A stretch of 64,000 bases of DNA from Paenibacillus sp. GP183 (GCF_900104695.1 NZ_FNSW01000001.1:2108001-2172000); one strand, 5' to 3'. Positions 54,072-62,098 are shown, counted from the stretch's first letter. Notes: generated by a model not told the origin, from the sequence alone. Translations and numbers: made by a program.

Positions 54072-54392
54072 TGAAAATGGCTCGTAGGGCCTTTTGTAGG
54101 CTTCTGGAAATGTTTTGTTTATGGACATGCACACAAAAGTGGGTGTTTTGTGCATAAGTGAAGAGCTGCCGCGAGTTTCCTTGTCTTCTGGCCTATCTCG
54201 CGATCGTCGCAGACCTTTTATAGAATTTTTGCGTCATCCATAGCAACACTCTACCATCAACCGCATCGCCAAACGTTCTAAATTGTCCCTTAACGGACTA
54301 TTTTCAACTGAACGTCCAAACTATAACCAATGCTATGCTCTCCAAAGGGTTCTAAGCCACATTCTAACGGTTTTGACGACAGCCGGCCATCA
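54072..54392. other. gap without a supported gene
   Basis: About 320 bases downstream of the DJ-1 gene. No open frame, ribosome site or clear hairpin with a T-run was seen. A CCCTTAACGGAC near 54287 vaguely recalls the dispersed motif but is not a reliable copy. Confidence 0.4.
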
Positions 54393-54992
54393 TTACTCGT
54401 AGGGCATGAAAATATTAGACAATTTCCCCGCCTGATAGTAAGGGTAATCCATCATCTTTTGAATCTTTTTCGCCACATCTATATTCGTTAATGATTCAAC
54501 AAGGTACAAACCTAAATCAATAGAAGCTGAAACACCTCCGCCCGTGAAAGTATTCCCATCCCGTACAATTCGGGCCTTAACTACCTCTGTGCAATAAGGA
54601 ATCAACAATTCGTAAGCAGATGGGTTCGTTGTTGCCATTTTACCAGTTAAGAACCCCGCGGCACCTAAAAGTAAAGCACCCGTACAAACAGACACTTTGT
54701 ACTCTACATTGCGAGCACTTTGGATCCAAGAGACAAACTCTGCATCGTATCTCAGTTCTCTGGTAGGCATACCGCCAGGAATAAATATCAAATCATACTT
54801 AGATAGATCTGGGTAAACATGCTTTACCTTTATTGTCATACCACGGTCGTCTGTAATTTCCTCGTGATTTGCACAGAGATCCCACGACACATCTTCTTTA
54901 ACATTTAGAATTCTTAGCCAAGATACCGCTTCATAAAAGCCGACAAAATCCAATGTTGTCATCTTTTCAAAAAGAATATAAGCTATTTTCAT
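54393..54992 (-). CDS. DJ-1/PfpI family protein
   Basis: A 199-residue class-I glutamine-amidotransferase-like protein. The nucleophile elbow is KVSVCTGALLLGAAGFL with Cys near residue 104, the conserved Glu is in LFEKMTTLDFVGF, and LIFIPGGMPTRE and FTGGGVSASIDLGLYLVE are typical. Members include glyoxalase III, chaperone-like and regulatory proteins; the isonitrile-hydratase-like GGVSASID pattern is noted. Its leader carries a candidate ZTP riboswitch, suggesting a link to purine or one-carbon metabolism. Confidence 0.92.
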   Translation of the reverse strand: MKIAYILFEKMTTLDFVGFYEAVSWLRILNVKEDVSWDLCANHEEITDDRGMTIKVKHVYPDLSKYDLIFIPGGMPTRELRYDAEFVSWIQSARNVEYKVSVCTGALLLGAAGFLTGKMATTNPSAYELLIPYCTEVVKARIVRDGNTFTGGGVSASIDLGLYLVESLTNIDVAKKIQKMMDYPYYQAGKLSNIFMPYE

Positions 54993-55021
54993 TCCATAAC
55001 ACCTGCCCTTTCATGAATGGA

Positions 55022-55054
55022 ACAAAAAAAGCATTTGATCTAAGATCAAATACT
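55022..55054 (-). terminator. terminator of the riboswitch expression platform
   Basis: On the minus strand the stem ATTTGATC / GATCAAAT (loop TTA) is followed by GCTTTTTTTG. It lies between the aptamer and the DJ-1/PfpI start, 30 bases upstream of the ATG, as in transcription-attenuating riboswitches. Confidence 0.9.
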
Positions 55055-55127
55055 TTGCCCAGGCGAACGGCGTATGAAATATGTGCTTCCTCGTGGTACT
55101 CCACGTTTCGCCAGTCACACATACCAA
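55054..55127 (-). ncRNA. candidate ZTP (pfl-motif) riboswitch
   Basis: On the minus strand the leader reads GTGTGACTGGCGAAACGTGG, a loop AGTA, CCACGAGGAAGCAC, a variable linker, then CGCCGTTCGCCTGGGCA. These match the two conserved halves of the pfl motif as I recall it: GACUGGCG with a GUGG/CCAC hairpin and GGAGC-like bases, followed after a linker by CGCCUGGGC that forms the pseudoknot. ZTP riboswitches sense AICAR derivatives when 10-formyl-tetrahydrofolate is low. An attenuator follows directly. Confidence 0.85.
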
Positions 55128-55138
55128 ATATTTACTTT

Positions 55139-55168
55139 ATTATAGTCCGAAAAATCTAATATAATCAA
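55139..55168 (-). promoter_or_regulatory. sigma-A promoter of the riboswitch-DJ-1 unit
   Basis: On the minus strand TTGATT (55168-55163) and a perfect TATAAT (55144-55139) are separated by 18 bases. Transcription would start just before the aptamer. Confidence 0.8.
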
Positions 55169-55182
55169 GTTAATTTTTACGT

Positions 55183-55268
55183 TCTCCTGCCAGTTAGGTC
55201 AGCAAAGGCTATCGATCATGTCGACTTTAAGTTGTTTATTGAGCAAACGTTTCCGTTAGCTGAATACG
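55183..55268. repeat. dispersed hairpin repeat, sub-type F
   Basis: Outer motif TTCTCCTGCCAGTTAGGTCA and inner motif AAACGTTTCCGTTAGCTGAA around AAAGGCTATCGATCATGTCG, whose hairpin is weak. It lies between the DJ-1 promoter and the 3' end of the SulP gene. Confidence 0.78.
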
Positions 55269-55355
55269 CGGCTTCTTCCACCAGGTTCCTGGTGTATCAA
55301 GCCGAGGTTCCGATTAATGCATTTGAGATGACCACCAAAGAACTAGTCAAACTTT

Positions 55356-57110
55356 TTACCGTTGTTTTTTGGGATCAACGCGGTACGGAACAACACCCTG
55401 TTGAGATTTCGCATTGGATAACGCCGAGCATTCTCGGAAGGCGAAATGTTTGCAACCCAAGCATTTGTTATAGTCCAGTTGGAGCAAAGAATAGTCAATC
55501 GCTTCTCCCGTGTGTGCAAAGAAATGTTCAGCTCCAATAAGTTCATAATGTCCTGTCTTCTTTAATACCTCCAGTGGCTGTGGTAGAATGCCGGAAATCA
55601 GCACGATACCGCCTAACTTTTTGAAGTGTTTGACCAAACTAGATAAATTGAATTCACCAGTTGTGTCCATGATTGGCACTTTACCCAACCGAAGAAGTAA
55701 GATTTTAGGTCGAAGGTGAATGGTGTCCATTATGGACTTCTCAAACATGTTGGCGGCACCGAAGAAAAGAGGACCTTCGATTGTGTAAATATTGAGCTGT
55801 GGGCAATCATGTCCTTCTGTAACCATATGGGCTTTAACCTTTTCCGAGGCGGGATCGGGTAAAACTTTTGCAACGGTTAAAATTCCGCTCATTTGCTTAA
55901 CAAACATTAACACTGCCAAGATTAAGCCAACTTCAACTGCTGTTGTTAAGTTTGTAAAAACCGTTAATAAAAATGTGATTGCAAGCACGATGGAGTCACT
56001 TGTTTTGGTTTTCAGAACATGGGTAAATTCCTTTCGCTCACTCATGTTCCAAGCGACAAACATGAGGATCGGAGCCATGCTGGCAAGTGGAATTTCTGAA
56101 GCGTAAGGAGCAAACAAAATAAGAACTAGGAACACCACTACGCCGTGGATGATGCCAGATAAAGGTGATACGGCTCCGTTTTTGATGTTAGTTGCCGTTC
56201 TCGCTATGGCTCCTGTTGCAGGAATACCACCAAAGAGGGGAGTGATTATATTAGCGATTCCTTGTCCAATTAACTCACGGTTACTGTTATGACGTTTTCC
56301 CGTCATTCCATCTGCTACAACTGCTGACAAGAGCGATTCAATTCCACCTAACATTGCAATTATGAATGCCGGTCGAATTAATGTTCCGATTCGTTCCCAC
56401 GTTATTTCGGGAATGTGAAAGTCCGGCAAGGAATTCGGTATGGCTCCAAATGAGGAGCCAATGGTTGCGACATGCCCTTTAAAGAACAAAGCTGCAACAA
56501 CAGTGGATACAATAAGCCCAACTAAAGAACCAGGCACCTTCAGCAAGTACCTCTGTGTAAGTAAGATAACTGCAAAACAAATCACTCCAGTGATCACACT
56601 GTAGATACTAGTTGTTTCCAAGTGAGTAATGATCTCTTTCATGTTGGATAAGAAGTCTTCATGTTTATCAATATTTGTTAGACCCAAGAGGTTAGCAATT
56701 TGACCGCTGAAAATAATGACTGCGATTCCTGCCGTAAATCCGATTGTCACAGGACGCGGGATAAACTTAATTAAGACACCTAGTTTAAACACCCCCATGA
56801 GAACCAAAATAATACCCGCCAAAAATCCAGCAATCAATAAATTTTCATACCCGTACTGCATGACAATCGCAAAAAGGATTGGAATGAACGCACCCGTTGG
56901 ACCACCGATTTGAAATCTTGAACCACCAAGCAAGGAGATTAAAATCCCGGCAATGATGGTCGTGTAAATACCGTATTCCGGTTTAACACCAGAAGCAATA
57001 GCAAACGCCATTCCTAACGGAATGGCTATAATACCGACAATAAGTCCTGAAACAAGATCTTTACGTAAAGAACCTATGTGATAGCCTTCAAACCGTCCTG
57101 TCCATTTCAT
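55356..57110 (-). CDS. SulP family anion transporter with STAS domain
   Basis: A 584-residue membrane transporter. About twelve hydrophobic segments fill residues 15-420, with the SulP motifs IIAIPLGMAFAIASGVKPEYGIYT, GGSRFQIGGPTGAFIPI and FGGIPATGAIARTATNIKNGA. Residues about 440-550 form a cytoplasmic STAS domain (LRLGKVPIMDTTGEF). The final Cys-containing tail (KCLGCKHFAFREC) is unusual and might sense metal or redox state. Substrates of relatives are sulfate, bicarbonate or dicarboxylates. The upstream ArsR regulator and shared operators suggest that they form one unit. Confidence 0.94.
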   Translation of the reverse strand: MKWTGRFEGYHIGSLRKDLVSGLIVGIIAIPLGMAFAIASGVKPEYGIYTTIIAGILISLLGGSRFQIGGPTGAFIPILFAIVMQYGYENLLIAGFLAGIILVLMGVFKLGVLIKFIPRPVTIGFTAGIAVIIFSGQIANLLGLTNIDKHEDFLSNMKEIITHLETTSIYSVITGVICFAVILLTQRYLLKVPGSLVGLIVSTVVAALFFKGHVATIGSSFGAIPNSLPDFHIPEITWERIGTLIRPAFIIAMLGGIESLLSAVVADGMTGKRHNSNRELIGQGIANIITPLFGGIPATGAIARTATNIKNGAVSPLSGIIHGVVVFLVLILFAPYASEIPLASMAPILMFVAWNMSERKEFTHVLKTKTSDSIVLAITFLLTVFTNLTTAVEVGLILAVLMFVKQMSGILTVAKVLPDPASEKVKAHMVTEGHDCPQLNIYTIEGPLFFGAANMFEKSIMDTIHLRPKILLLRLGKVPIMDTTGEFNLSSLVKHFKKLGGIVLISGILPQPLEVLKKTGHYELIGAEHFFAHTGEAIDYSLLQLDYNKCLGCKHFAFRECSALSNAKSQQGVVPYRVDPKKQR

Positions 57111-57131
57111 TTGAAAACCTTCTTTTTTGTA

Positions 57132-57160
57132 TATTTGTATATTTGATTATTTGAATATAC
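57132..57160. promoter_or_regulatory. candidate ArsR operator before sulP
   Basis: GTATATTTG and TTTGAATATAC form an imperfect dyad directly upstream of the SulP start. The half-site TTTGAATAT is the same as in the palindrome before the arsR gene. Confidence 0.6.
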
Positions 57161-57268
57161 AGCAAATACTACTACTCCCACAATTAATTCATTTAATTCA
57201 AACACGAAAAAAGGGTTTCCGGTATAGTACTTCGGATCGCCAAGTTGTTACTGACTTATTGTTCTTTT

Positions 57269-57601
57269 CTATTCTTTTCTAATTCCTTCGAGAAGTGAAA
57301 TGGCATCAACAAGGTGATTATCAAATATCTGCTTCGCCACAGCTAATAAATCTTTAATCAGCGGGTCACGTAATGAATATACCACCGTTGTTCCTTCCTT
57401 TAAGCCATACACAACATTTTTATTGCGTAACACCGCCAATTGTTGAGAAACGGCAGAGCCTTCCGAACCCAAAATGCTTTGCAGCTCATTTACATTTTTA
57501 TTGCCTTCACTCAATACTTCCAGAATACGAATTCGCATTGGATGTGCCAATGCCTTGAAAAAATCGGACTTGAACAGCTGAATATTTTGATATTGGTTCA
57601 T
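57269..57601 (-). CDS. ArsR/SmtB family regulator
   Basis: A 110-residue winged-helix repressor: FFKALAHPMRIRILEVLSEGN, NELQSILGSEGSAVSQQLAVLRNKNVV, and GTTVVYSLRDPLIKDLLAVAK. No Cys is present, so classical arsenic/cadmium thiolate sensing is unlikely; His residues are few. It resembles the BigR/SulP-linked ArsR group that sits before SulP transporters. It probably represses itself and sulP through the matching palindromes at 57619 and 57132. Confidence 0.92.
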   Translation of the reverse strand: MNQYQNIQLFKSDFFKALAHPMRIRILEVLSEGNKNVNELQSILGSEGSAVSQQLAVLRNKNVVYGLKEGTTVVYSLRDPLIKDLLAVAKQIFDNHLVDAISLLEGIRKE

Positions 57602-57618
57602 TACAGTTGCTCTCCTTA

Positions 57619-57638
57619 ATATTCAAACTTTTGAATAT
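57619..57638. promoter_or_regulatory. palindromic operator before the arsR gene
   Basis: ATATTCAAA and TTTGAATAT form a perfect nine-base inverted repeat with a CT spacer, 18 bases upstream of the ArsR start codon; an extra ATGAATAT half-site follows. Autorepression is inferred. Confidence 0.75.
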
Positions 57639-57736
57639 ATGAATATAATATCAAATTAAACAAAAGTATAAAGTGAAAATTTCTATCAGGTTGACCTCAT
57701 TTCTTTTAAGTAATAACCGGAAGAACAGAATATAAA

Positions 57737-57771
57737 AAGCCTGCTCCTGACATATTGTCAAGAACAGGCTG
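57737..57771 (-). terminator. terminator of the cold-shock gene
   Basis: Imperfect long stem AGCCTGTTCTTGACA / TGTCAGGAGCAGGCT on the minus strand followed by TTTTTATA, directly after the cold-shock stop codon. Confidence 0.9.
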
Positions 57772-57784
57772 CGATGACAAAGTA

Positions 57785-57985
57785 CTATAGTTTTACAACA
57801 TTCTCCGCTTGAGGTCCACGTTGGCCTTTAACAACATTGAATTCAACACGTTGCCCTTCGTCCAAAGATTTGTATCCATCGCCTTGAATGGCAGAAAAAT
57901 GAACGAATACATCATCACCGTTTTCCCTTTGAATGAAGCCAAACCCTTTTTCCGAATTAAACCATTTGACAGTACCTGTTTCCAT
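57785..57985 (-). CDS. cold-shock protein, CspA/CspB family
   Basis: A 66-residue OB-fold nucleic-acid chaperone. [18 protein letters not shown] carries RNP1 (KGFGFI), and DVFVHFSAI is RNP2; the end [10 protein letters not shown] is typical. It binds single-stranded RNA and DNA and prevents RNA structure at low temperature. The paralogue (B, C or D) cannot be told. Confidence 0.95.
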   Translation of the reverse strand: METGTVKWFNSEKGFGFIQRENGDDVFVHFSAIQGDGYKSLDEGQRVEFNVVKGQRGPQAENVVKL

Positions 57986-58315
57986 TAATAGATAACCTCC
58001 AAAGTTTTAACATAATGCCCGCCACAAAAATGGGGGTATTTACAGTATATCTCATCAAATACGCAAAACATGTAGAATCTTGTCTTCAAATATATAAGAG
58101 ATTTAGATCATGAAGTGTTAAACCTTGCATTGCTACATTGGAACACTAACTTAAACATTTGCTTTGCTTTAAGCCCTAAATGTGTTCTGCGGCACAATGC
58201 CTCCCGGACGTAAAGGCCGCAACTTTATAAGCTTTCAAATTACTCAAGATGTGATAAACTGTATGTTAAAATATCTTCTTACAAATTACATTTTAACCGT
58301 TTGCCGGGGGCTGCA
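57986..58315. other. intergenic region between csp and kinase genes
   Basis: No gene was recognised. The left part should hold the cold-shock promoter and a long 5' leader on the minus strand. On the right, a GC-containing stretch (GGACGTAAAGGCCGC) and AT-rich promoter-like sequence precede the kinase gene. Confidence 0.4.
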
Positions 58316-59794
58316 ATGACAACACTTAGAGCTAAATTTGAAAAAGAGTTTCTCTTAAACAAGAATCCGATCATAACTGAACTTTTGTTAGATCGTTTTA
58401 TGAACTTGAGCTCTGAATTTATGTGTATTACCACCCTCGAAGAGGGGCAAATCATTTTTGTGAACCATACTTTCCTTGATCGAGTAGGATACGATAAAGA
58501 ACACGTTCTTGATTCCTCAGTAGTTTGCTTAAATTTATGGGAGAATCCGAACAATCGTGATTCGTTTATTAAATTGCTGCTCAAAAATGGTTCGGTAGAA
58601 GATTTTGAACAAAATTTTCGAGACAAACATGGGCGAATTGTGACCTACATACTTTCGGCTGAAATCATCACTCTCTTTGGGGTAAGCTGCATTCTAACCT
58701 TTGGGCGGGATGTGTCTAAAAAAACAAGCTTAGAAGAATTCCATCATATTCAAATGGTGGAAGAGTTGCGGCAAACGGTACAAGCATTGAATGGTCTTAT
58801 AATAAAAATGAAATTGAGAGAAGATGGTCAGCTTGTATATGTGCTCGCCGAAGGCAAAATAGCGGAGGAAGTAGGTTATACAACAGCCAACAGTTACGGC
58901 AAAACAGTGGATGAGTTATTTCCTGGTTTGATGGAAATTGAAGGATCTTATTTCAATCAGGCTTTACAAGGACAAGTCGTGAGTTTTGAGATCGAGCTAG
59001 GACAACGAATGTTACTCAAAACACTTTATCCCTACCGTGAACACAACCGAATCACAGGAATTTTAGTCTCAGCTGTAGACATCACTGAACGAAAAAACTT
59101 AGAAAGACTGCTTCAAATCTCAGAGCTTAATTCTGCTTTGGGGCAGCTGGCGGCAGGTGCTGCACACGAGATTAGAAATCCACTTACATCTATTCAGGGA
59201 TTTGTTCAATTGCTTGGAGAAATGACCGAAAAACATGGTCTTATAAAGGGAAAAGAATATGTGAATTTGATATTGACAGAACTAACCCGTATTAATCATC
59301 TGGTAACCGAGATGTTATGGTTACAGAAGCCTAAAGAAGACAAACAAGAGCTTTTTAATGTGCTCACTTTAATAAATGAGATTCTTCCCTTAATTAAAAT
59401 GGAAGCAAACTTGAAGAGTATACAAGTTATTACAGACTTAGACTTGGAAATTATGAACATCGAAGCGAAGCCCAATCTGTTGAAACAAGTGCTCCTGAAT
59501 TTATGTAAGAACGGCATTGAGGCTATGAACGAAGGTGGCTCACTACATATCTCAGTTTTTCTTGAAGATGATTGGATATCCATTTGTATAAAAGACACCG
59601 GTCCAGGAATACCTGTGGAAATAGAACAACAGATATTTAATCCATTCTTCACAACAAAACCGAATGGAAACGGTCTTGGATTATTCATTTCAAGGCAGAT
59701 CATTTATGAAACAGGCGGAACTCTATCATTGACTTCAGATTCATCAGGAACAACAGCGTGCATAAAATTCAAATCATATTGTAAATTTTATTAG
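58316..59794 (+). CDS. PAS-domain sensor histidine kinase (sporulation-kinase-like)
   Basis: ATG at 58316 follows GGGGG; product 492 residues without transmembrane segments. Residues about 25-140 and 155-265 look like two PAS domains (FMCITTLEEGQIIFVNHTFLDRVGY; ILVSAVDITERKNLE). HisKA has LAAGAAHEIRNPLTSIQGFVQLL with His284. HATPase boxes are LLNLCKNGIEAMNEGG, IKDTGPGIP and TTKPNGNGLGLFISRQ. The HEIRNPLT box resembles Bacillus KinA-E kinases feeding Spo0F. No response regulator is adjacent, consistent with a phosphorelay orphan kinase. Confidence 0.92.
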   Translation: MTTLRAKFEKEFLLNKNPIITELLLDRFMNLSSEFMCITTLEEGQIIFVNHTFLDRVGYDKEHVLDSSVVCLNLWENPNNRDSFIKLLLKNGSVEDFEQNFRDKHGRIVTYILSAEIITLFGVSCILTFGRDVSKKTSLEEFHHIQMVEELRQTVQALNGLIIKMKLREDGQLVYVLAEGKIAEEVGYTTANSYGKTVDELFPGLMEIEGSYFNQALQGQVVSFEIELGQRMLLKTLYPYREHNRITGILVSAVDITERKNLERLLQISELNSALGQLAAGAAHEIRNPLTSIQGFVQLLGEMTEKHGLIKGKEYVNLILTELTRINHLVTEMLWLQKPKEDKQELFNVLTLINEILPLIKMEANLKSIQVITDLDLEIMNIEAKPNLLKQVLLNLCKNGIEAMNEGGSLHISVFLEDDWISICIKDTGPGIPVEIEQQIFNPFFTTKPNGNGLGLFISRQIIYETGGTLSLTSDSSGTTACIKFKSYCKFY

Positions 59795-59811
59795 TTGTGG
59801 AGTGAAAACTT

Positions 59812-60144
59812 ATGTCTGTTGAAAAAGTGGTACAGCAACAAATTGAGTTTTATAACAATCAGGACTTAGATGGATTTGCAAGTACATATGCAGATGATAT
59901 TACAGTGCATATATTCCCTGATAATACGATCATTTTAAATGGCAAGCAAGCACTATTTGAAAGGTATACAGAGACATTCAAAAAGAAAATGTATGCAGAA
60001 ATAAAAAATCGTTCAATTGTTGGCAACAAGGTAATTGATTGGGAAATCGTAACGAATGGTCTAACTGGAGAAAGTACAAGCTTAATGGCAATATACGAAG
60101 TAGATGGTAATTTAATTTCAAAAGTTTGGTTCATTCGGGAATAA
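59812..60144 (+). CDS. NTF2/SnoaL-like domain protein
   Basis: A 110-residue cone-fold protein starting 17 bases after the kinase gene. VVQQQIEFYNNQDLDGFASTYADDITVHIFPDN, LFERYTETFKKKMYAEIKNR and LMAIYEVDGNLISKVWFIRE match the nuclear-transport-factor-2 / SnoaL-like family, which includes isomerases and small-ligand binders. It is likely co-transcribed with the kinase; the ligand is unknown. Confidence 0.88.
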   Translation: MSVEKVVQQQIEFYNNQDLDGFASTYADDITVHIFPDNTIILNGKQALFERYTETFKKKMYAEIKNRSIVGNKVIDWEIVTNGLTGESTSLMAIYEVDGNLISKVWFIRE

Positions 60145-60391
60145 ACCAATGATTACCCCGTGGTTCAGTTCAATAAAAAACGGGTAATAAAACATATGTG
60201 GGAAGTGGTATTAATAAATCAATCAGCATTAACGGAAAAACATGATTCCTATGGATTCAATGAAATCCGGGAAGGTTGTTGATTTACCATGAGCACTAAA
60301 GAAAGTACGAATCGACCTAGAGATGAAGATCTCTAGATATTGGGTAATTTCTCTTTAATATTTTAAATGAGTAATCGCTTCCCACGAAAAA

Positions 60392-60422
60392 AAGACCCTA
60401 CAGTAAAAATCCGTAGGGTCTA
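60392..60422. terminator. inverted repeat terminator
   Basis: AGACCCTAC and GTAGGGTCT form a nine-base stem around AGTAAAAATCC between the plus-strand NTF2-like gene and minus-strand sequences; A-rich on the left, TAAGTTT on the right. Confidence 0.75.
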
Positions 60423-60430
60423 AGTTTATT

Positions 60431-60612
60431 TCAGGTCTTGTAAACAGTGACACGCATTTTATACGCGATTATCACTTCTATCACCTTTAATGAAATACTT
60501 CCAAGTTGATCCTTAATTATTGGAATAAGTATTTCAACATCTTCTTCATCGACATTCTCTTCAAAAAAGTAGATCTCGATGATCGGCAGCCTTTTCCTTA
60601 TGTTTATTGAGC
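60431..60612 (-). pseudogene. coding remnant without a start
   Basis: The minus strand reads KRLPIIEIYFFEENVDEEDV then EILIPIIKDQLGSISLKVIE and VIIAYKMRVTVYKT before TGA. The composition is convincing protein with an acidic segment, yet no start codon exists before the frame enters the dispersed motif at 60613. It may be the 3' end of a gene cut by the repeat. Family not recognised. Confidence 0.4.
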
Positions 60613-60632
60613 CGTTTGTTTCCGTTAGTACA
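60613..60632. repeat. dispersed TTTCCGTTAGTAC motif
   Basis: CGTTTGTTTCCGTTAGTACA matches the inner motif of the dispersed repeat, six bases from the stop codon of the following minus-strand gene. Confidence 0.7.
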
Positions 60633-60637
60633 ATAAT

Positions 60638-61099
60638 TTATTTACAGTAATTGATACTGTTGGTTAATATAACGGGTCCTAACTTTTTTGTTATCGAGTT
60701 AGAAAGACGTACTTGTATAATAACATTTTCTAACTGTGCTGTTATTTCGTCAAACCTACCAGCCCATGTTGGACCAGCATACTCTTCAGGAGTGGGATAA
60801 AGTTTAAAACGCCAGCTAATCTCACTAGGTATAAATGCAAAGCCCTCAAAGCTATCGTAATCCCCAAAAGAGGAGGGTTCGGGAAAATGAAGAACATGAA
60901 TGCTAATACTTGTACGCGGAGAACCTGCTCTCAGCTTTACTTTGTAGACTAGAGCTACTCCCTTTGCATTGCTGTAGCTATTATTTAATGGATTCAAAAC
61001 TAAGCTACAAGGAAGAGAAATTGGTGAAGCAGCTTGTGATTGTGTAGGGTTTATAAGAACAGCAAATGAAAGAAATAAAACCAAAATTGATTTATTCAT
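60638..61099 (-). CDS. small secreted protein
   Basis: A 153-residue protein with a signal peptide (MNKSILVLFLSFAVLINPTQ, cleavage near SQA-AS) and a ribosome site GGAGGAAAT. The mature domain contains two Cys residues near its ends (SLPCSL, NYCK) that could form a disulfide, and a beta-rich middle. No known family was recognised. Single gene between repeat copies. Confidence 0.75.
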   Translation of the reverse strand: MNKSILVLFLSFAVLINPTQSQAASPISLPCSLVLNPLNNSYSNAKGVALVYKVKLRAGSPRTSISIHVLHFPEPSSFGDYDSFEGFAFIPSEISWRFKLYPTPEEYAGPTWAGRFDEITAQLENVIIQVRLSNSITKKLGPVILTNSINYCK

Positions 61100-61154
61100 T
61101 TATTTCCTCCTGCAATTCATATTGGTTAAAATTTTACCCATAAATTTGTTTGTT

Positions 61155-61240
61155 ATTCGTTAGCGGAACAGGCTACCGAGATTAAACCTGCGGTAGCCTA
61201 CTGTGGTAATTTATTAAGCTGTCGTGTCCCGTTAGCTGTG
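61155..61240. repeat. dispersed hairpin repeat, sub-type A copy 2
   Basis: Outer motif ATTCGTTAGCGG, perfect stem AGGCTACCG / CGGTAGCCT at 61170-61178 and 61191-61199, inner motif GTGTCCCGTTAGCTG. Closely similar to 15204-15290, 46 kb away. It ends 14 bases from the next gene's stop codon. Confidence 0.9.
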
Positions 61241-61253
61241 GAATGCACACCAT

Positions 61254-61802
61254 TTATGACTCATTAATCGAGTTTGCTATTTGAACTAAAACATCTGCAG
61301 TTACTATCTCTAAACGCCTGTCGCTACTCAGGATATACTGCCAACCGTCTTTATCAAAAACCAGCACGTTAAATAATCCATTTATTGGCGTTATACCATA
61401 TATAGCTTTGGTTCCGTCCTGTAAAGTGTAAGTCTGCATAGTTTCACGTATCCCTGGGAACCCTTTTATTTTATATTTTTGCGGAGTTATCCTAATCATA
61501 AAATGAATCTCACCATTATTTTGATTTAGATACTCAACTTCATAATGATTGTTAATCTCATGTTTCAAGTCTTTTGAATAGGTACACCTGCCAAAACGGT
61601 GTGTAAATGTAACTGGAGGTTCTATTTTCGGTAATTTAATATCTCGCTGAAAATACTTTTGACATTCCTTTACGGACTCATTTATAGATTTGTAGCCAAT
61701 ATCATAATAAGGTTGTTCGAATGATGGGTTTGACGCAGCATGTAATGAATCTCTACACAGCAAAAATAAAACCATACAAAGCCATATTAATCTCAATTGC
61801 AT
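61254..61802 (-). CDS. small secreted protein
   Basis: From the ATG at 61802 (AAAGGGGT upstream) it encodes about 182 residues with a signal peptide (LIWLCMVLFLLCRDSLHAA). The mature part starts SNPSFEQPYYDIGYKSINE and is rich in beta-type sequence (NHYEVEYLNQNNGEIHFMIRI, YKIKGFPGIRETMQTYTL, TKAIYGITPI). No family was recognised; an extracellular or membrane-surface role is likely. Single gene with the repeat beyond its stop. Confidence 0.75.
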   Translation of the reverse strand: MQLRLIWLCMVLFLLCRDSLHAASNPSFEQPYYDIGYKSINESVKECQKYFQRDIKLPKIEPPVTFTHRFGRCTYSKDLKHEINNHYEVEYLNQNNGEIHFMIRITPQKYKIKGFPGIRETMQTYTLQDGTKAIYGITPINGLFNVLVFDKDGWQYILSSDRRLEIVTADVLVQIANSINES

Positions 61803-62098
61803 TGCAATCATACCCCTTTGTTTGTTTTGGGTATTATGCCCTTTTATCTAAGATTAAATAACGTTCTTGGTTTAACTATACTGCCCCGTTACCTCCGTTT
61901 TATCAACGCAGCATGTGAAAAACAGAAGCTCTCATGGACATAAAGTACCATTATATGATAATGCTTGTGGTTGTTTATGAATTTTCCCTTTTTTTGGGGG
62001 AAGAATAATCATGAGGTGATTACACTCAAGCAGCAATTGAATGAGCTCATCCCGTTTGCCGGGATGAGCCGTGATTTTGCCATACATGGAAAACTTGT
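61803..62098. other. gap with repeat remnant and hairpin
   Basis: ATACTGCCCCGTTACCTCCG at 61878 is a partial copy of the dispersed motif. GCTCATCCCG / CGGGATGAGC at about 62044-62069 is a perfect ten-base hairpin near the end of the YafY gene; it lacks a T-run on the minus strand. A short plus-strand frame here is not supported. Confidence 0.5.

Noticed and set aside
38674-61240. Calling the CCGTTAG repeats true attC sites of an integron
   Set aside because: attC sites have inverted R and L boxes with GTTRRRY; here the two motifs of each module are direct, most do not fit the consensus, and no integron integrase is in the window.
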